Positions 8,036 through 15,076 of a stretch of 25,619 nt of DNA are shown here, one piece after another. Origin of the DNA: JAOAJC01 sp964481185. Lineage in GTDB: Archaea; Nanobdellota; Nanobdellia; Pacearchaeales; GW2011-AR1. Both the position numbers and the translations under genes were made by a program. Location of the stretch: the NCBI GenBank assembly GCA_964481185.1, contig CAYZSY010000007.1:1-25619 (forward strand), in the 5' to 3' direction. Below the pieces are notes generated by a model. It saw only the letters and a program-made list of their open reading frames with translations, was not told where the DNA came from and made no database searches. The stretch's first letter is position 1; every line of letters starts with the position of its first letter.

Positions 8036-8407
8036 CTATTTGTATCCAAAGATTTTATTATATTCTTTGTGGTCAAAAATGTCTAAAATAAAGCTAATTA
8101 TCTCCAATTGATTGCCGTGTATAGTATAAATTAGTCTCCAGAAGTCTGATAACTCAATTCTCCAAATATTTTCAGAATCATATAACCTTTTGTATTTATC
8201 TGGGATTAAGCTTTTAGGAACCTGATTTCCTGAGAATGGATTTTGCTTTAATGAACTGATTGCTCTCTCAATTGATCTTAAAAGAGTTTGATGAAATGAA
8301 CTATTAATTCCTTTTTTATCCTCTTTTTCAACATTTTGCAGCAGGAGTTCGTATGTTTCATTGGCCTTCTCAGAAAGTTTGACTATTAGCTTCCTGTTTT
8401 TAAACAT
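8036..8407 (-). CDS. RelE/ParE/YoeB-like toxin candidate
   Basis: 123 residues, no membrane segment. The C-terminal half has the RelE-superfamily pattern: basic helix-rich N-terminus, then YKRLYDSENIWRIELSDFWR and strands LIYTI...LEIISFILDI followed by DHKEYNKIFGY, the ending of an archaeal RelE-like family. Members act as ribosome-dependent or free mRNA interferases; the catalytic residues vary and cannot be assigned with certainty here. The gene starts 2 nt after the stop of a small winged-helix-type gene, the antitoxin-first layout of type II toxin-antitoxin modules. Its start (ATG 8407) is immediately downstream of that stop, so coupling is likely. It could be an inactive orphan or a housekeeping fold relative; no test of toxicity can be made from sequence. 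Confidence 0.7.
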   Translation of the reverse strand: MFKNRKLIVKLSEKANETYELLLQNVEKEDKKGINSSFHQTLLRSIERAISSLKQNPFSGNQVPKSLIPDKYKRLYDSENIWRIELSDFWRLIYTIHGNQLEIISFILDIFDHKEYNKIFGYK

Positions 8408-8409
8408 TT

Positions 8410-8682
8410 TTATATTTCTCGAGCATTTTCCAGCGCTCTTTTTAGCTTTGGGCTCGGGTTGTAAATCCAGAGAATTCCTTTATGGGAATCGATTATCATT
8501 CCTTTTTCTTCAAGATAGGAGAGAATTATGTTAAGTGTTTGATGCATTATTTTGACGGGGAGTCTTCTTTTCAATTCCTCGCGGTCTATCATTACATTTG
8601 CCTCTTTTAGTATTCTCTCTATCATTAAAACTGTTTTCAAGTTGGGATAGTGTATTACTTCATTCTTATTATATAAATTCAT
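8410..8682 (-). CDS. Small winged-helix-like protein, candidate antitoxin
   Basis: 90 residues, charged and mainly helical: after an N-terminal strand (NEVIHYPNLK) come two helices, the segment REELKRRLPVKIMHQTLNII looks like a helix-turn-helix, and EEKGMIIDSHKGILWIYNPS like the wing hairpin. This is a winged-HTH DNA-binding reading rather than the ribbon-helix-helix or Phd fold common in RelB-type antitoxins. It is the first gene of the pair with the RelE-like gene. The TATA octamer 8704-8711 is centred 25.5 nt before ATG 8682 and lies in a perfect palindrome, as expected for an autorepressed module. Function is inferred from pairing and fold pattern, not from a recognised family name. Confidence 0.65.
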   Translation of the reverse strand: MNLYNKNEVIHYPNLKTVLMIERILKEANVMIDREELKRRLPVKIMHQTLNIILSYLEEKGMIIDSHKGILWIYNPSPKLKRALENAREI

Positions 8683-8687
8683 ATATC

Positions 8688-8711
8688 TTTATATATATAG
8701 TTATATATAAA
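8688..8711 (-). promoter_or_regulatory. Perfect 10-bp inverted repeat over the toxin-antitoxin promoter
   Basis: Arms TTTATATATA (8688-8697) and TATATATAAA (8702-8711) with spacer TAGT. The right arm includes the TATA box for ATG 8682. A candidate autoregulatory operator, although AT-alternating sequence forms palindromes easily. Confidence 0.5.
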
Positions 8712-8739
8712 TGTTTGTTTTTGGTTGGAGAAAGCAAGG

Positions 8740-8747
8740 TATAAAAA
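8740..8747 (+). promoter_or_regulatory. TATA box for small membrane protein gene
   Basis: tataaaaa preceded by an AAGG BRE-like tract, centred 25.5 nt upstream of ATG 8769; this spacing favours 8769 over the in-frame ATG at 8760. Confidence 0.6.
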
Positions 8748-8768
8748 TAGATTGTTTTTATGATTCGT

Positions 8769-9059
8769 ATGGCTAAAAAGAAGATTAATTTATGGGCAAT
8801 AATTGCATTTGTGCTTGGTATTTTGCTTTTGAGTGTAGTTGTTTATATTTCTGTGAGCAAGTATAAACAGTCCAGAGAGGCAGAGAAAGCGGTTATATTT
8901 CAGCAAGGAGCTCAATATGGCTATCAAACGGCTGTGGTTCAGATGATGCAGAATGCAGAGGGATGCAAACCAGTTAATGTCAGCTTGCAAAATAGGACAA
9001 TGCAAATGATGGATGTTTCTTGCTTTATTGGCGGGCAGTTAGTTAATTCTGGTAAATAG
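8769..9059 (+). CDS. Small single-pass membrane protein with exposed C-terminal domain
   Basis: Unrecognised, 96 residues. Residues 1-6 are MAKKKI, then one transmembrane helix (about 9-29); the positive N-terminus predicts an N-in orientation with residues 30-96 outside. The outer part is Gln/Met-rich (FQQGAQYGYQTAVVQMMQ), has two Cys (66 and 85) able to form a disulfide, and sequons NVS and NRT. ATG 8769 is chosen by TATA spacing; starting at 8760 adds MIR. It stands alone between the divergent toxin-antitoxin module and an intergenic stretch rich in T tracts. No function can be proposed beyond a membrane or envelope role. Confidence 0.75.
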   Translation: MAKKKINLWAIIAFVLGILLLSVVVYISVSKYKQSREAEKAVIFQQGAQYGYQTAVVQMMQNAEGCKPVNVSLQNRTMQMMDVSCFIGGQLVNSGK

Positions 9060-9110
9060 TTTGTGAGTTAATTTTCTAATCGAATTGGCTTTTCTGAACC
9101 TTTAGTTAAT

Positions 9111-9166
9111 TTTGTTTTTTGACGCTGATTTTGTCCTTTATTCTTTGTGATTTTGTTGTTTTTTTC
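9111..9166 (+). terminator. T-rich tracts, probable archaeal terminator region
   Basis: Runs ttttgttttt (9111-9120) and ttttgttgttttttt (9151-9165) follow the preceding stop codon by 52-110 nt. Archaeal RNA polymerase terminates at U tracts without hairpins. No ORF of note is present in the 9060-9371 gap. Confidence 0.4.
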
Positions 9167-9201
9167 TCGGTTTTTTAAGAAATTTTGCTGGGCAGTGAAA
9201 A

Positions 9202-9268
9202 ACTAAAAAATAGCCTCAATAAAATGTGAGGCGCGAAGCGCCGATTGCAGCCGGCATCTTTTGTTTTT
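9202..9268 (+). ncRNA. GC-rich hairpin cluster, candidate structured RNA
   Basis: A GC-rich island in a very AT-rich gap. It holds three stems: GCCTCA/TGAGGC (9213-9218, 9227-9232), GGCGC-GAA-GCGCC (9230-9242) and GCCG/CGGC (9240-9243, 9252-9255). Neighbouring stems share bases, so they are alternative folds. A TATA-like tttttaag at 9172-9179 would start transcription near 9201, and cttttgttttt (9257-9267) follows like a terminator. There is no coding potential. Could also be a bidirectional terminator or a repeat unit. Confidence 0.4.
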
Positions 9269-9342
9269 GGAGATTTAAACGGCGGTTAATAGTACTTATG
9301 CGAAGGATTGATTTTTAGAAACTTTGTTTGTTCAGAAAGGTT

Positions 9343-9350
9343 TTTATAAA
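9343..9350 (+). promoter_or_regulatory. TATA box for DUF1643 gene
   Basis: tttataaa after a gaaagg BRE-like tract, centred 25.5 nt upstream of ATG 9372; supports that start over the upstream in-frame TTG 9324. Confidence 0.65.
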
Positions 9351-9371
9351 ACTATCTTTTCTCTATTATTT

Positions 9372-9869
9372 ATGATAAAGAGAGAGTTTGTATGGAAAGA
9401 TGGGACAAGGAATTATGCAATTTTCTCTGATTGCGAAAAATATAGATATGTTTTAGAAAGAGTTTGGGATGATACAAAGGGAAAGATAATGTTTATCGGA
9501 TTAAATCCTTCTACTGCTACAGAAGTGAAAAACGACCCAACTGTTAGCAGAATGATGTCATTTGCAAAACGCTGGAATTATGGGGGACTTATTGTTGGAA
9601 ATATTTTTGCTTTTAGAACTACTTTTCCCTCAGATTTAAAAAAATCTGTTGATCCAATAGGAAAAGAGACAGATAAATTTCTTTTTGAAAATGCAAAAAA
9701 TTCAGATAAAGTAGTTGCTTGCTGGGGGAATAATGCAGCTTTTTTGCATAGAGGCATCCAAGTTAGAAAATTAATTGAGAAGATGGAATGTTTCGGTTTA
9801 ACTAAACAAGAAGAGCCGAAACATCCTCTTTATCTTAAATCAAATTCTGAATTGAAGCATTTAGAATAG
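9372..9869 (+). CDS. DUF1643 family protein
   Basis: 165 residues, soluble. Family marks seen in order: an N-terminal strand pair with FIGLNPSTAT (NPSTA is the hallmark), DPTVSRMMSFAKRWNYGGLIVGNIFAFRTT, the Asp-Pro-Ile-Gly segment before ETDKFL, VVACWGNN, and the C-terminal HPLYL. Known of the family: biochemical function unassigned; members are widespread in bacteria and phages and occur patchily in archaea. Here it has its own TATA box and its 3' end overlaps the convergent polB gene by 9 bp. Base composition and codon use look like the neighbours, so if it arrived by transfer it has ameliorated. Family call is confident. Confidence 0.88.
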   Translation: MIKREFVWKDGTRNYAIFSDCEKYRYVLERVWDDTKGKIMFIGLNPSTATEVKNDPTVSRMMSFAKRWNYGGLIVGNIFAFRTTFPSDLKKSVDPIGKETDKFLFENAKNSDKVVACWGNNAAFLHRGIQVRKLIEKMECFGLTKQEEPKHPLYLKSNSELKHLE

Positions 9870-12218
9870 TTTAGCCTGCTTGGAGCTTTTCTCTATGTCT
9901 TCAAGGGACTTGTTTTGAAGGGCAAGAATCTGATTGGCAATAGGGGCAATCTGCTTTTCTATATAATGGTCATAATCTATTTTATGCTTAAGTTTTTGCA
10001 GAGGCTCTGGGCCTTTTGTTGTTATATAATATTCTATAACTTTTGATTCTATTTTATCGAGAAGTCTTGCTGCTTTTACGTGAGGTGGGGTTGTTTTTGT
10101 GTATTCTTCTACTGATTTTCTTAGAGATTTTCTGTAAACTAGCTTTTCATCTAGCTTGCCTTCTCTTATCTTCTTTACATATGATTTGATAAATGGCTCT
10201 ATCTGCTCTTTTTTGAATAACCTCATTAAGAGCTCTTTTTGGAATTCTCTTGCGGCTTCTGTCCAGTCTCCTCTTATTGCTTCAAGCCCTGTTATCTCAA
10301 GCTCTTCTTTTCCATCTTTTTCAACTAGTCCTGCATATCTCTTTTTTGCTGCTTTTTGTTCTTTCTCTCCTTTTTTCATTCTTAGCTGTGGAATCATCAT
10401 AGAGAGATATTGCTTGTCAAACTGAAGTTCTAGGTATGAATCTCTATCATACAACTTTTTTATGTGCTCTTTGTAGAATTTATTTATCTGGTCCTGGAGC
10501 TCTTTTCCTAATTGATTCGCTTTCTCTTTTTCAAGATTTGTTTCTATAAAACATGAGTCTGTGTCGATATAGATAAATTTGTATCCTTTCTTTTCAATCT
10601 CCTCTGCGGTTTTCTGGATAATCCATCTTGCAAATCCAGTAATTGCATTGGCCATGTTCAGGTCGAAAAATCTGCAACTTGGACTTGCTAAAACTCCCCA
10701 GAATGAGTTCATGGTTGTTTTAATTGCATAACTTGCAAGCTCATTTTTCTCTTTTTTGTATTTTTCTCTCGCCGTGTGTAATTTTCTGATAATATGCGGT
10801 AGAATTCCTTCTTCATTTTTGAAAAATTCGTGGTTTGGGGATTCTATGGGATTCTTTTCTTTCTTCGCTTCTTTTTCAGTTATGTGGGCAGCAGGATCTA
10901 TGTTAAATGTGCAAAGAATTGAGGGATAAAGGGATTTAAAATCAAGAACTAAAACGTTATTAAATATTCCAGATTTTGAAGAGAATACATAGCCCCCCTT
11001 TATTCTCTCCCCCCTGTCTCCGTAATGCGTTGTTGGGCATACAAATCCTCTTTTTCTTGCTTCTCTTATGTATAATGAGTCAAATGCCAAAATTGAAGAA
11101 GTTATCTTGTCCAGAGGCATTCCGGTAAGTTCGGAACGTTCTGTTGCTAACTCAATTGTCTTGGTTTTCTCAAGGATTTCGTAAACTAATTGACAATCAG
11201 TTAAGTTGTAATCTGCAAGGGCCTGGTGATTCTTCTGGGTGTTGTTTTTATACAATTTTTCTATCTCCTCGTGTCTCTTATCTCCCTTCATAAGCTTTCC
11301 TTTTCCTAAAATCACTTGGGAAACATCTTCCAAGCTGTAAGATTCAAATTGAGCATTTCTCATTGAAGGAGCTTGCTGAAGGAATGGGTCTCCTATTAGA
11401 TTTAATCCGTCCAAGACTTGCCTGCCTGGAATGTCTGCTGAAGAAGAGCGCATATAATTTTCTTCTATTCTTAGTCTTGCCGGATAATTTGTTCTTCCTA
11501 TATCAAACGGAATCTTGTATTTTTTGAACAGAGACTCCAGATATTTTAAGTCAAAGTCTATGACGTTCCAACCTATTATTATATCAGGGTCTAGTTTTAT
11601 TATTTCATCTTTGAATTTTAATATGACTTCTTCTTCATTTTTGCAAGAAATTCCATTTTCCAGCTTTTTATCTGTAACAAAAAATACTTTCTTGTAACTA
11701 TCTCCGGAGAGGCCTATGCAAAATAAATTGTTGAGCTTCTTGTTTGATTCTATATCCAGAGAAATTACTTTTAGTTTTGGCTTGAATTCTGCATCTCTTG
11801 GCCTTAATTTTGGTTCTTTGTAAATTCGGCCGGCTTTTTCTGATGTTTCATAGTCTCCTTCTATTTCAAGAGTTGAGAGAATATCATTGTCAATCAAGAA
11901 TCTTGTGTGGGGTTTTATGTCTGATTCATATTTGTCTATTTTGTGAATGCTTTGAATTAACTTGTTCAGTTCCCTGTGATTTTCTGCGGAGATTTTAACA
12001 ACTCTGTCTCCATGAAAGTTCTTCAGTTCTGTTTTTTCAACTTTATATTTAGACAGATATTTTTCTATGTTCTTCAAGTTGGATTCCTTGACAAAAAAGT
12101 ATGGATTTAAGCTGTTAATTGTCACAAAAGACTGCCCGTTTTCTAATCTTCCAAATAATTGAACTGTTGTTCTTTCGTCAATGATTTCGTAAGTTGAATA
12201 AACAATAAATCCCTTCAT
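9861..12218 (-). CDS. polB: Family B DNA polymerase with 3'-5' proofreading exonuclease
   Basis: Replicative or repair DNA polymerase, 785 residues, intact and intein-free. Exonuclease motifs: Exo I SLDIE (D155, E157), Exo II IIGWNVIDFD (N218, D223), Exo III YNLTD (Y337, D341). Polymerase motifs: A, VLDFKSLYPSI (D426); B, KTTMNSFWGVLA (K500, N504); C, YIDTDS (D552, D554). All catalytic carboxylates are present. Motif B continues ASPSCRFFDLNMANAIT, which from memory is closer to the Pol II-like branch than to the common KxxxNSxYG archaeal replicases. The protein ends QAKLF, a short PCNA-binding (PIP) tail. The TATA octamer at 12240-12247 sits 25.5 nt before ATG 12218. No DP1/DP2 (PolD) gene is in the window, so whether this is the main replicase is unknown. 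Confidence 0.97.
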   Translation of the reverse strand: MKGFIVYSTYEIIDERTTVQLFGRLENGQSFVTINSLNPYFFVKESNLKNIEKYLSKYKVEKTELKNFHGDRVVKISAENHRELNKLIQSIHKIDKYESDIKPHTRFLIDNDILSTLEIEGDYETSEKAGRIYKEPKLRPRDAEFKPKLKVISLDIESNKKLNNLFCIGLSGDSYKKVFFVTDKKLENGISCKNEEEVILKFKDEIIKLDPDIIIGWNVIDFDLKYLESLFKKYKIPFDIGRTNYPARLRIEENYMRSSSADIPGRQVLDGLNLIGDPFLQQAPSMRNAQFESYSLEDVSQVILGKGKLMKGDKRHEEIEKLYKNNTQKNHQALADYNLTDCQLVYEILEKTKTIELATERSELTGMPLDKITSSILAFDSLYIREARKRGFVCPTTHYGDRGERIKGGYVFSSKSGIFNNVLVLDFKSLYPSILCTFNIDPAAHITEKEAKKEKNPIESPNHEFFKNEEGILPHIIRKLHTAREKYKKEKNELASYAIKTTMNSFWGVLASPSCRFFDLNMANAITGFARWIIQKTAEEIEKKGYKFIYIDTDSCFIETNLEKEKANQLGKELQDQINKFYKEHIKKLYDRDSYLELQFDKQYLSMMIPQLRMKKGEKEQKAAKKRYAGLVEKDGKEELEITGLEAIRGDWTEAAREFQKELLMRLFKKEQIEPFIKSYVKKIREGKLDEKLVYRKSLRKSVEEYTKTTPPHVKAARLLDKIESKVIEYYITTKGPEPLQKLKHKIDYDHYIEKQIAPIANQILALQNKSLEDIEKSSKQAKLF

Positions 12219-12239
12219 TTTGTTTCAAGTTTAAGGGGA

Positions 12240-12247
12240 GTTTTATA
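12240..12247 (-). promoter_or_regulatory. TATA box of polB
   Basis: tataaaac on the minus strand, centred 25.5 nt before ATG 12218. Confidence 0.65.
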
Positions 12248-12306
12248 GGTTTTTATTGCAAAAGAGGGTGTATAAGTTACTATCTAGTAGTCACAAAATA
12301 GTAAGG

Positions 12307-12314
12307 TTTAAATA
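12307..12314 (+). promoter_or_regulatory. TATA box for unknown gene at 12336
   Basis: tttaaata preceded by gtaagg, centred 25.5 nt before ATG 12336; supports that start over GTG 12315. Confidence 0.65.
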
Positions 12315-12335
12315 GTGATATTTGTTTTTTTATGT

Positions 12336-12800
12336 ATGGCTAGAGAAAAACATGAACCTAGTGATGGCGAAATAGTTAAAGCAAGAGCTATCGCTGAACG
12401 CTTTGGACATTACTCTGTTAATGAGATGGACAGAAAATCTCAAGAGATTTTAGTCAGGAGTTATTATGATAATATTCGTGGAACTTCGATAAGCAGATTG
12501 AATGATAACCAGTTGTTTAGAATAACCGAAAGGCTTTATGCTCAGACATATAACTGGGCTTGCAGACCAACTTCCTTGGAAATTGCTGAGAGAACATCAC
12601 ACAGCGATATTTTATCGCAAATTGCTAAGTTAAGAGGAATGATAGCATTGGGCGCTGATAGACACGAAATTTATGACTTAGACGAGTCAATATGCATGGA
12701 AATAGAACTCAAAAATATTCCTGAAGACGGCCTTGTAGCAAGTGCATATAATAAGGCAAGAAATGAGAAAAATGGTCGTTTTCCAAGGGTTGCTTCATAG
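12336..12800 (+). CDS. Hypothetical soluble helical protein
   Basis: Not recognised. 154 residues from ATG 12336, with no signal peptide or membrane segment and no obvious catalytic motif. The composition is charged and the sequence looks mostly helical, with segments such as EIVKARAIAERFGHYSVNEM and DILSQIAKLRGMIALG. Only two Cys. It lies between divergent polB and FEN1, each with its own TATA box, so it is probably an independent leaderless transcript; the FEN1 start is 41 nt past its stop. Context alone does not justify a replication role. Confidence 0.75.
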   Translation: MAREKHEPSDGEIVKARAIAERFGHYSVNEMDRKSQEILVRSYYDNIRGTSISRLNDNQLFRITERLYAQTYNWACRPTSLEIAERTSHSDILSQIAKLRGMIALGADRHEIYDLDESICMEIELKNIPEDGLVASAYNKARNEKNGRFPRVAS

Positions 12801-12811
12801 AAATAATTAAG

Positions 12812-12819
12812 TTTATATC
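12812..12819 (+). promoter_or_regulatory. TATA box of FEN1 gene
   Basis: tttatatc, centred 25.5 nt upstream of ATG 12841. Confidence 0.65.
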
Positions 12820-12840
12820 TTAGAATTCTAATCAGATAAT

Positions 12841-13854
12841 ATGGGTTTGCAGATAGGGGATATTGTTCCAAGAAAAGAGATTGAGTTTAAGGAACTAAAG
12901 GGAAAAGTTATTGCTGTTGACGCTCTTAACGCAATATACCAGTTTTTATCTTCTATAAGGCAGTCTGATGGGACGCCCCTTATGGATTCTTCAGGAAGAG
13001 TTACCTCTCATCTTTCAGGGTTGTTCTACAGGAATATTGCTTTGCTTTCTGAGGGAATAAGATTAATTTATGTTTTTGACGGAGAGTATCATAAATTAAA
13101 GGAGAAGACGCACGAGATTAGACAGGAAGCAAAGGAGATTGCAAGAGAGAAATACAAGAGAGCTGTTGAAGATGAAGACATTGAATCAATGGGCAAATAT
13201 GCTCGCGGATTTACAAAAGTTGACAGTACAATGGTTGCTGAAAGCAAGGAGCTTCTTGAGGCAATGGGGATTGCAGTTGTTCAGGCTCCTGGAGAGGGAG
13301 AAATGCAGTGCGCGGAACTTGTAAAATCAGGACAGGCTTTTGCTGTTGGTTCTCAAGATTATGACGCTATTGCCGTGGGTGGAAGAAGATTAATTCAGAA
13401 TTTGACTTTATCCAGAAAGAGAAGAACAAGAACAGGATATGTTTATATTGCTCCTGAAATTATTGAATATGAGAAAGTTCTGAATTCTTTAGGAATTGAT
13501 GGGGATCAGCTTATTTCCCTTGCAATTTTGGTTGGAACTGACTTTAATCCTGGCGGAGTCAAGGGAATAGGTCCAAAAAAAGCGCTTTCTCTTGTTAAAG
13601 AAAAGAAATATCCTGTTAAAATATTTGGGGAGCTTGAGGAACAAGGGCGCCTTGATTTTAGCTGGAAAGATGTGTTTGAGATATTCAAGAAACCAAATGT
13701 AATTCTGGAAAAAGTTGAATTTCCAAAACTTGACAAGGAAAAGATAAAGGAAATTCTTGTAAAGAGGCACGAATTCTCGGAAGAAAGAGTAAACAATCAG
13801 TTTGATAAACTAAGAGAGATAAAAGAACAAGGCAAGCAGAGAACTCTTTTTTAG
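12841..13854 (+). CDS. fen: Flap endonuclease 1 (FEN1/XPG family)
   Basis: Structure-specific nuclease that removes 5' flaps at Okazaki fragment ends and in repair. 337 residues, the usual archaeal length. Active-site carboxylates by motif: D27 (AVDALNAIYQF), D80 (VFDGEYHKLK), E152 and E154 (APGEGEMQCA), D173 and D175 (GSQDYDA), D234 (GTDFNPGGVKGIGPKKAL, which is also the helix-hairpin-helix DNA-binding segment). The initiator is followed by Gly2, which contributes to the family's active site and supports ATG 12841. Met replaces the usual Ala in GEGEAQ. The C-terminus ends QRTLF, a short PCNA-binding motif matching the tail of PolB in this window. Very secure assignment. Confidence 0.97.
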   Translation: MGLQIGDIVPRKEIEFKELKGKVIAVDALNAIYQFLSSIRQSDGTPLMDSSGRVTSHLSGLFYRNIALLSEGIRLIYVFDGEYHKLKEKTHEIRQEAKEIAREKYKRAVEDEDIESMGKYARGFTKVDSTMVAESKELLEAMGIAVVQAPGEGEMQCAELVKSGQAFAVGSQDYDAIAVGGRRLIQNLTLSRKRRTRTGYVYIAPEIIEYEKVLNSLGIDGDQLISLAILVGTDFNPGGVKGIGPKKALSLVKEKKYPVKIFGELEEQGRLDFSWKDVFEIFKKPNVILEKVEFPKLDKEKIKEILVKRHEFSEERVNNQFDKLREIKEQGKQRTLF

Positions 13855-13884
13855 ACAGAGTTTTGTAACTTTCAATTGTAATAA

Positions 13885-13892
13885 TTTATAAA
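13885..13892 (+). promoter_or_regulatory. TATA box for gene at 13914
   Basis: tttataaa, centred 25.5 nt before ATG 13914. It adjoins an inverted repeat taaatct-aa-agattta (13889-13904) covering the expected start region. Confidence 0.6.
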
Positions 13893-13913
13893 TCTAAAGA
13901 TTTATGGTTTGAT

Positions 13914-14453
13914 ATGGGATTAAGAACATATTTTGAGATATTGGGATGGGAGAGGAAGTGGAGAGCAGCTAGGGCGGTCTTGGGTATGCATATTGGGGAT
14001 AGCAGCCCTGAAGCCAAAAGTGAACTATTTAGGGCTTATCGTGACGAAGCTATTGCTTTGATGAATCTTGGCAGATTAACAGGGAAGAGCAGTTATTTTG
14101 TGAGCGCTGCAAATTCGTGGGAACGAGCTGCCAAAGAAGTGAGTAAGAGTTTGCTGCATGATAAAGAAAGAAAAGATGTAGCTAGAATGTATAACGATTA
14201 TGCTGAAAAGGCAAGGGAGTTCTCAAAATCAAGGAGAAGGATTGAAAAGGAGGGGAGGATAGAGAGGGGGATTTTGGGAATTTCAATTCTTTTCTTAATT
14301 GTTGGGTTATTCTTTTTATCATCTAACTTAACTGGAAACGCAATTGCAAATTTGCCAGTAAGAACAGTTTCGTGGTTTGGTGCATTTTTGGTTCTTATGG
14401 GAATAGTTTTTGGTTTCTTCCTATTGAGAAGGATGCAGAAGGCAGATCTCTAG
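13914..14453 (+). CDS. Two-pass membrane protein with N-terminal cytoplasmic helical domain
   Basis: Unrecognised, 179 residues. Residues 1-115 are hydrophilic and helical; the region about 35-105 (SELFRAYRDEAIALMNLG, SAANSWERAAKE, RMYNDYAEKAREF) has the look of a three-helix tetratricopeptide or MIT-like bundle, but I cannot assign it. A basic stretch KSRRRIEKEGR precedes transmembrane helix 1 (about 119-137), then an outside loop with the short motif LTGNAI, then helix 2 (about 152-171) and a basic tail. This predicts both termini inside. First of six adjacent membrane-protein genes; own TATA box. The next gene starts 34 nt after its stop with its own TATA box. Confidence 0.82.
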   Translation: MGLRTYFEILGWERKWRAARAVLGMHIGDSSPEAKSELFRAYRDEAIALMNLGRLTGKSSYFVSAANSWERAAKEVSKSLLHDKERKDVARMYNDYAEKAREFSKSRRRIEKEGRIERGILGISILFLIVGLFFLSSNLTGNAIANLPVRTVSWFGAFLVLMGIVFGFFLLRRMQKADL

Positions 14454-14458
14454 AAAGT

Positions 14459-14466
14459 GATTTAAA
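14459..14466 (+). promoter_or_regulatory. TATA box for gene at 14488
   Basis: gatttaaa, centred 25.5 nt before ATG 14488, just after the preceding stop codon. Confidence 0.5.
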
Positions 14467-14487
14467 CGCATTTATATTGATAAACTT

Positions 14488-15060
14488 ATGAGAAAGTTGC
14501 TGATAGTTTTGTTGATATTCGTTTTTTTATTGAGTCTTCTATTGCCTTTTTCTCATGCTCAAGATGAATCTGTCTTATCTATAGGGCAGGAATCATTTGC
14601 AAGAAATTTCGGGGAAGTGACTCTTCCTGAATCATTTGTGCAACCAATCAGACTTATTTTTAGTATTCCTTTGGGAGAAGATATAACACTTTCTTATCTT
14701 ATTGTTCTAATTGCTATGTATATATTCATGTTATTGGTTGTGCTTAGCTTAATTCAATTTGTCCCTTTCTTTTCAGGAGCAAAAGCATGGATTGGCGCAA
14801 TAGTTATCTCTCTTTTGATATCAATATCTGGGGGAGTAAGGGAGTCGGCAACATTTCTTTTGAGTTTTAATGTTAATTTAGGCAAATTTGCATCAGTTTG
14901 GTTTGTTTTTCTCGCTCTTATCTTGATTGTTTTGAGCTGGGGCTGGATGAGATTATTAAAAATGGTAAAAAACAAAGTTGGTGTTGAGGTTTCTGAACAG
15001 ATGGGACTGGATTTGTCTGTAAAACCGCTAATGGAAAAATTAAAAGAAAAAAGAGCTTAA
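14488..15060 (+). CDS. Exported/membrane protein: signal peptide plus three transmembrane helices
   Basis: Unrecognised, 190 residues. A strong signal peptide (1-24, cleavable after FSHA) is followed by a short outside segment (about 25-66, with LPESFVQPIRLIFSIPLGED), transmembrane helices at about 68-92, 98-115 and 135-158, and a charged C-terminal tail (about 159-190) that should be cytoplasmic. The layout (signal peptide, short outer segment, three helices, charged tail) matches the convergent gene at 15077-15763, and the segments before the first helix look alike, so the two may be distant paralogues. They converge with a 16-nt gap. The small size and signal peptide recall pilin-like or channel subunits of secretion systems, but no family match can be claimed. 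Confidence 0.82.
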   Translation: MRKLLIVLLIFVFLLSLLLPFSHAQDESVLSIGQESFARNFGEVTLPESFVQPIRLIFSIPLGEDITLSYLIVLIAMYIFMLLVVLSLIQFVPFFSGAKAWIGAIVISLLISISGGVRESATFLLSFNVNLGKFASVWFVFLALILIVLSWGWMRLLKMVKNKVGVEVSEQMGLDLSVKPLMEKLKEKRA

Positions 15061-15076
15061 ATCAATATCTCTTTAA

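Noticed and set aside
9861..12218. Intein in polB (and in the RFC genes)
   Set aside because: All polymerase and AAA+ motifs are contiguous and protein lengths are normal, leaving no room for an intein.
12268..12302. ttacta...tagtaa arms upstream of the 12336 gene
   Set aside because: Only six-bp arms far apart in AT-rich sequence; expected by chance.
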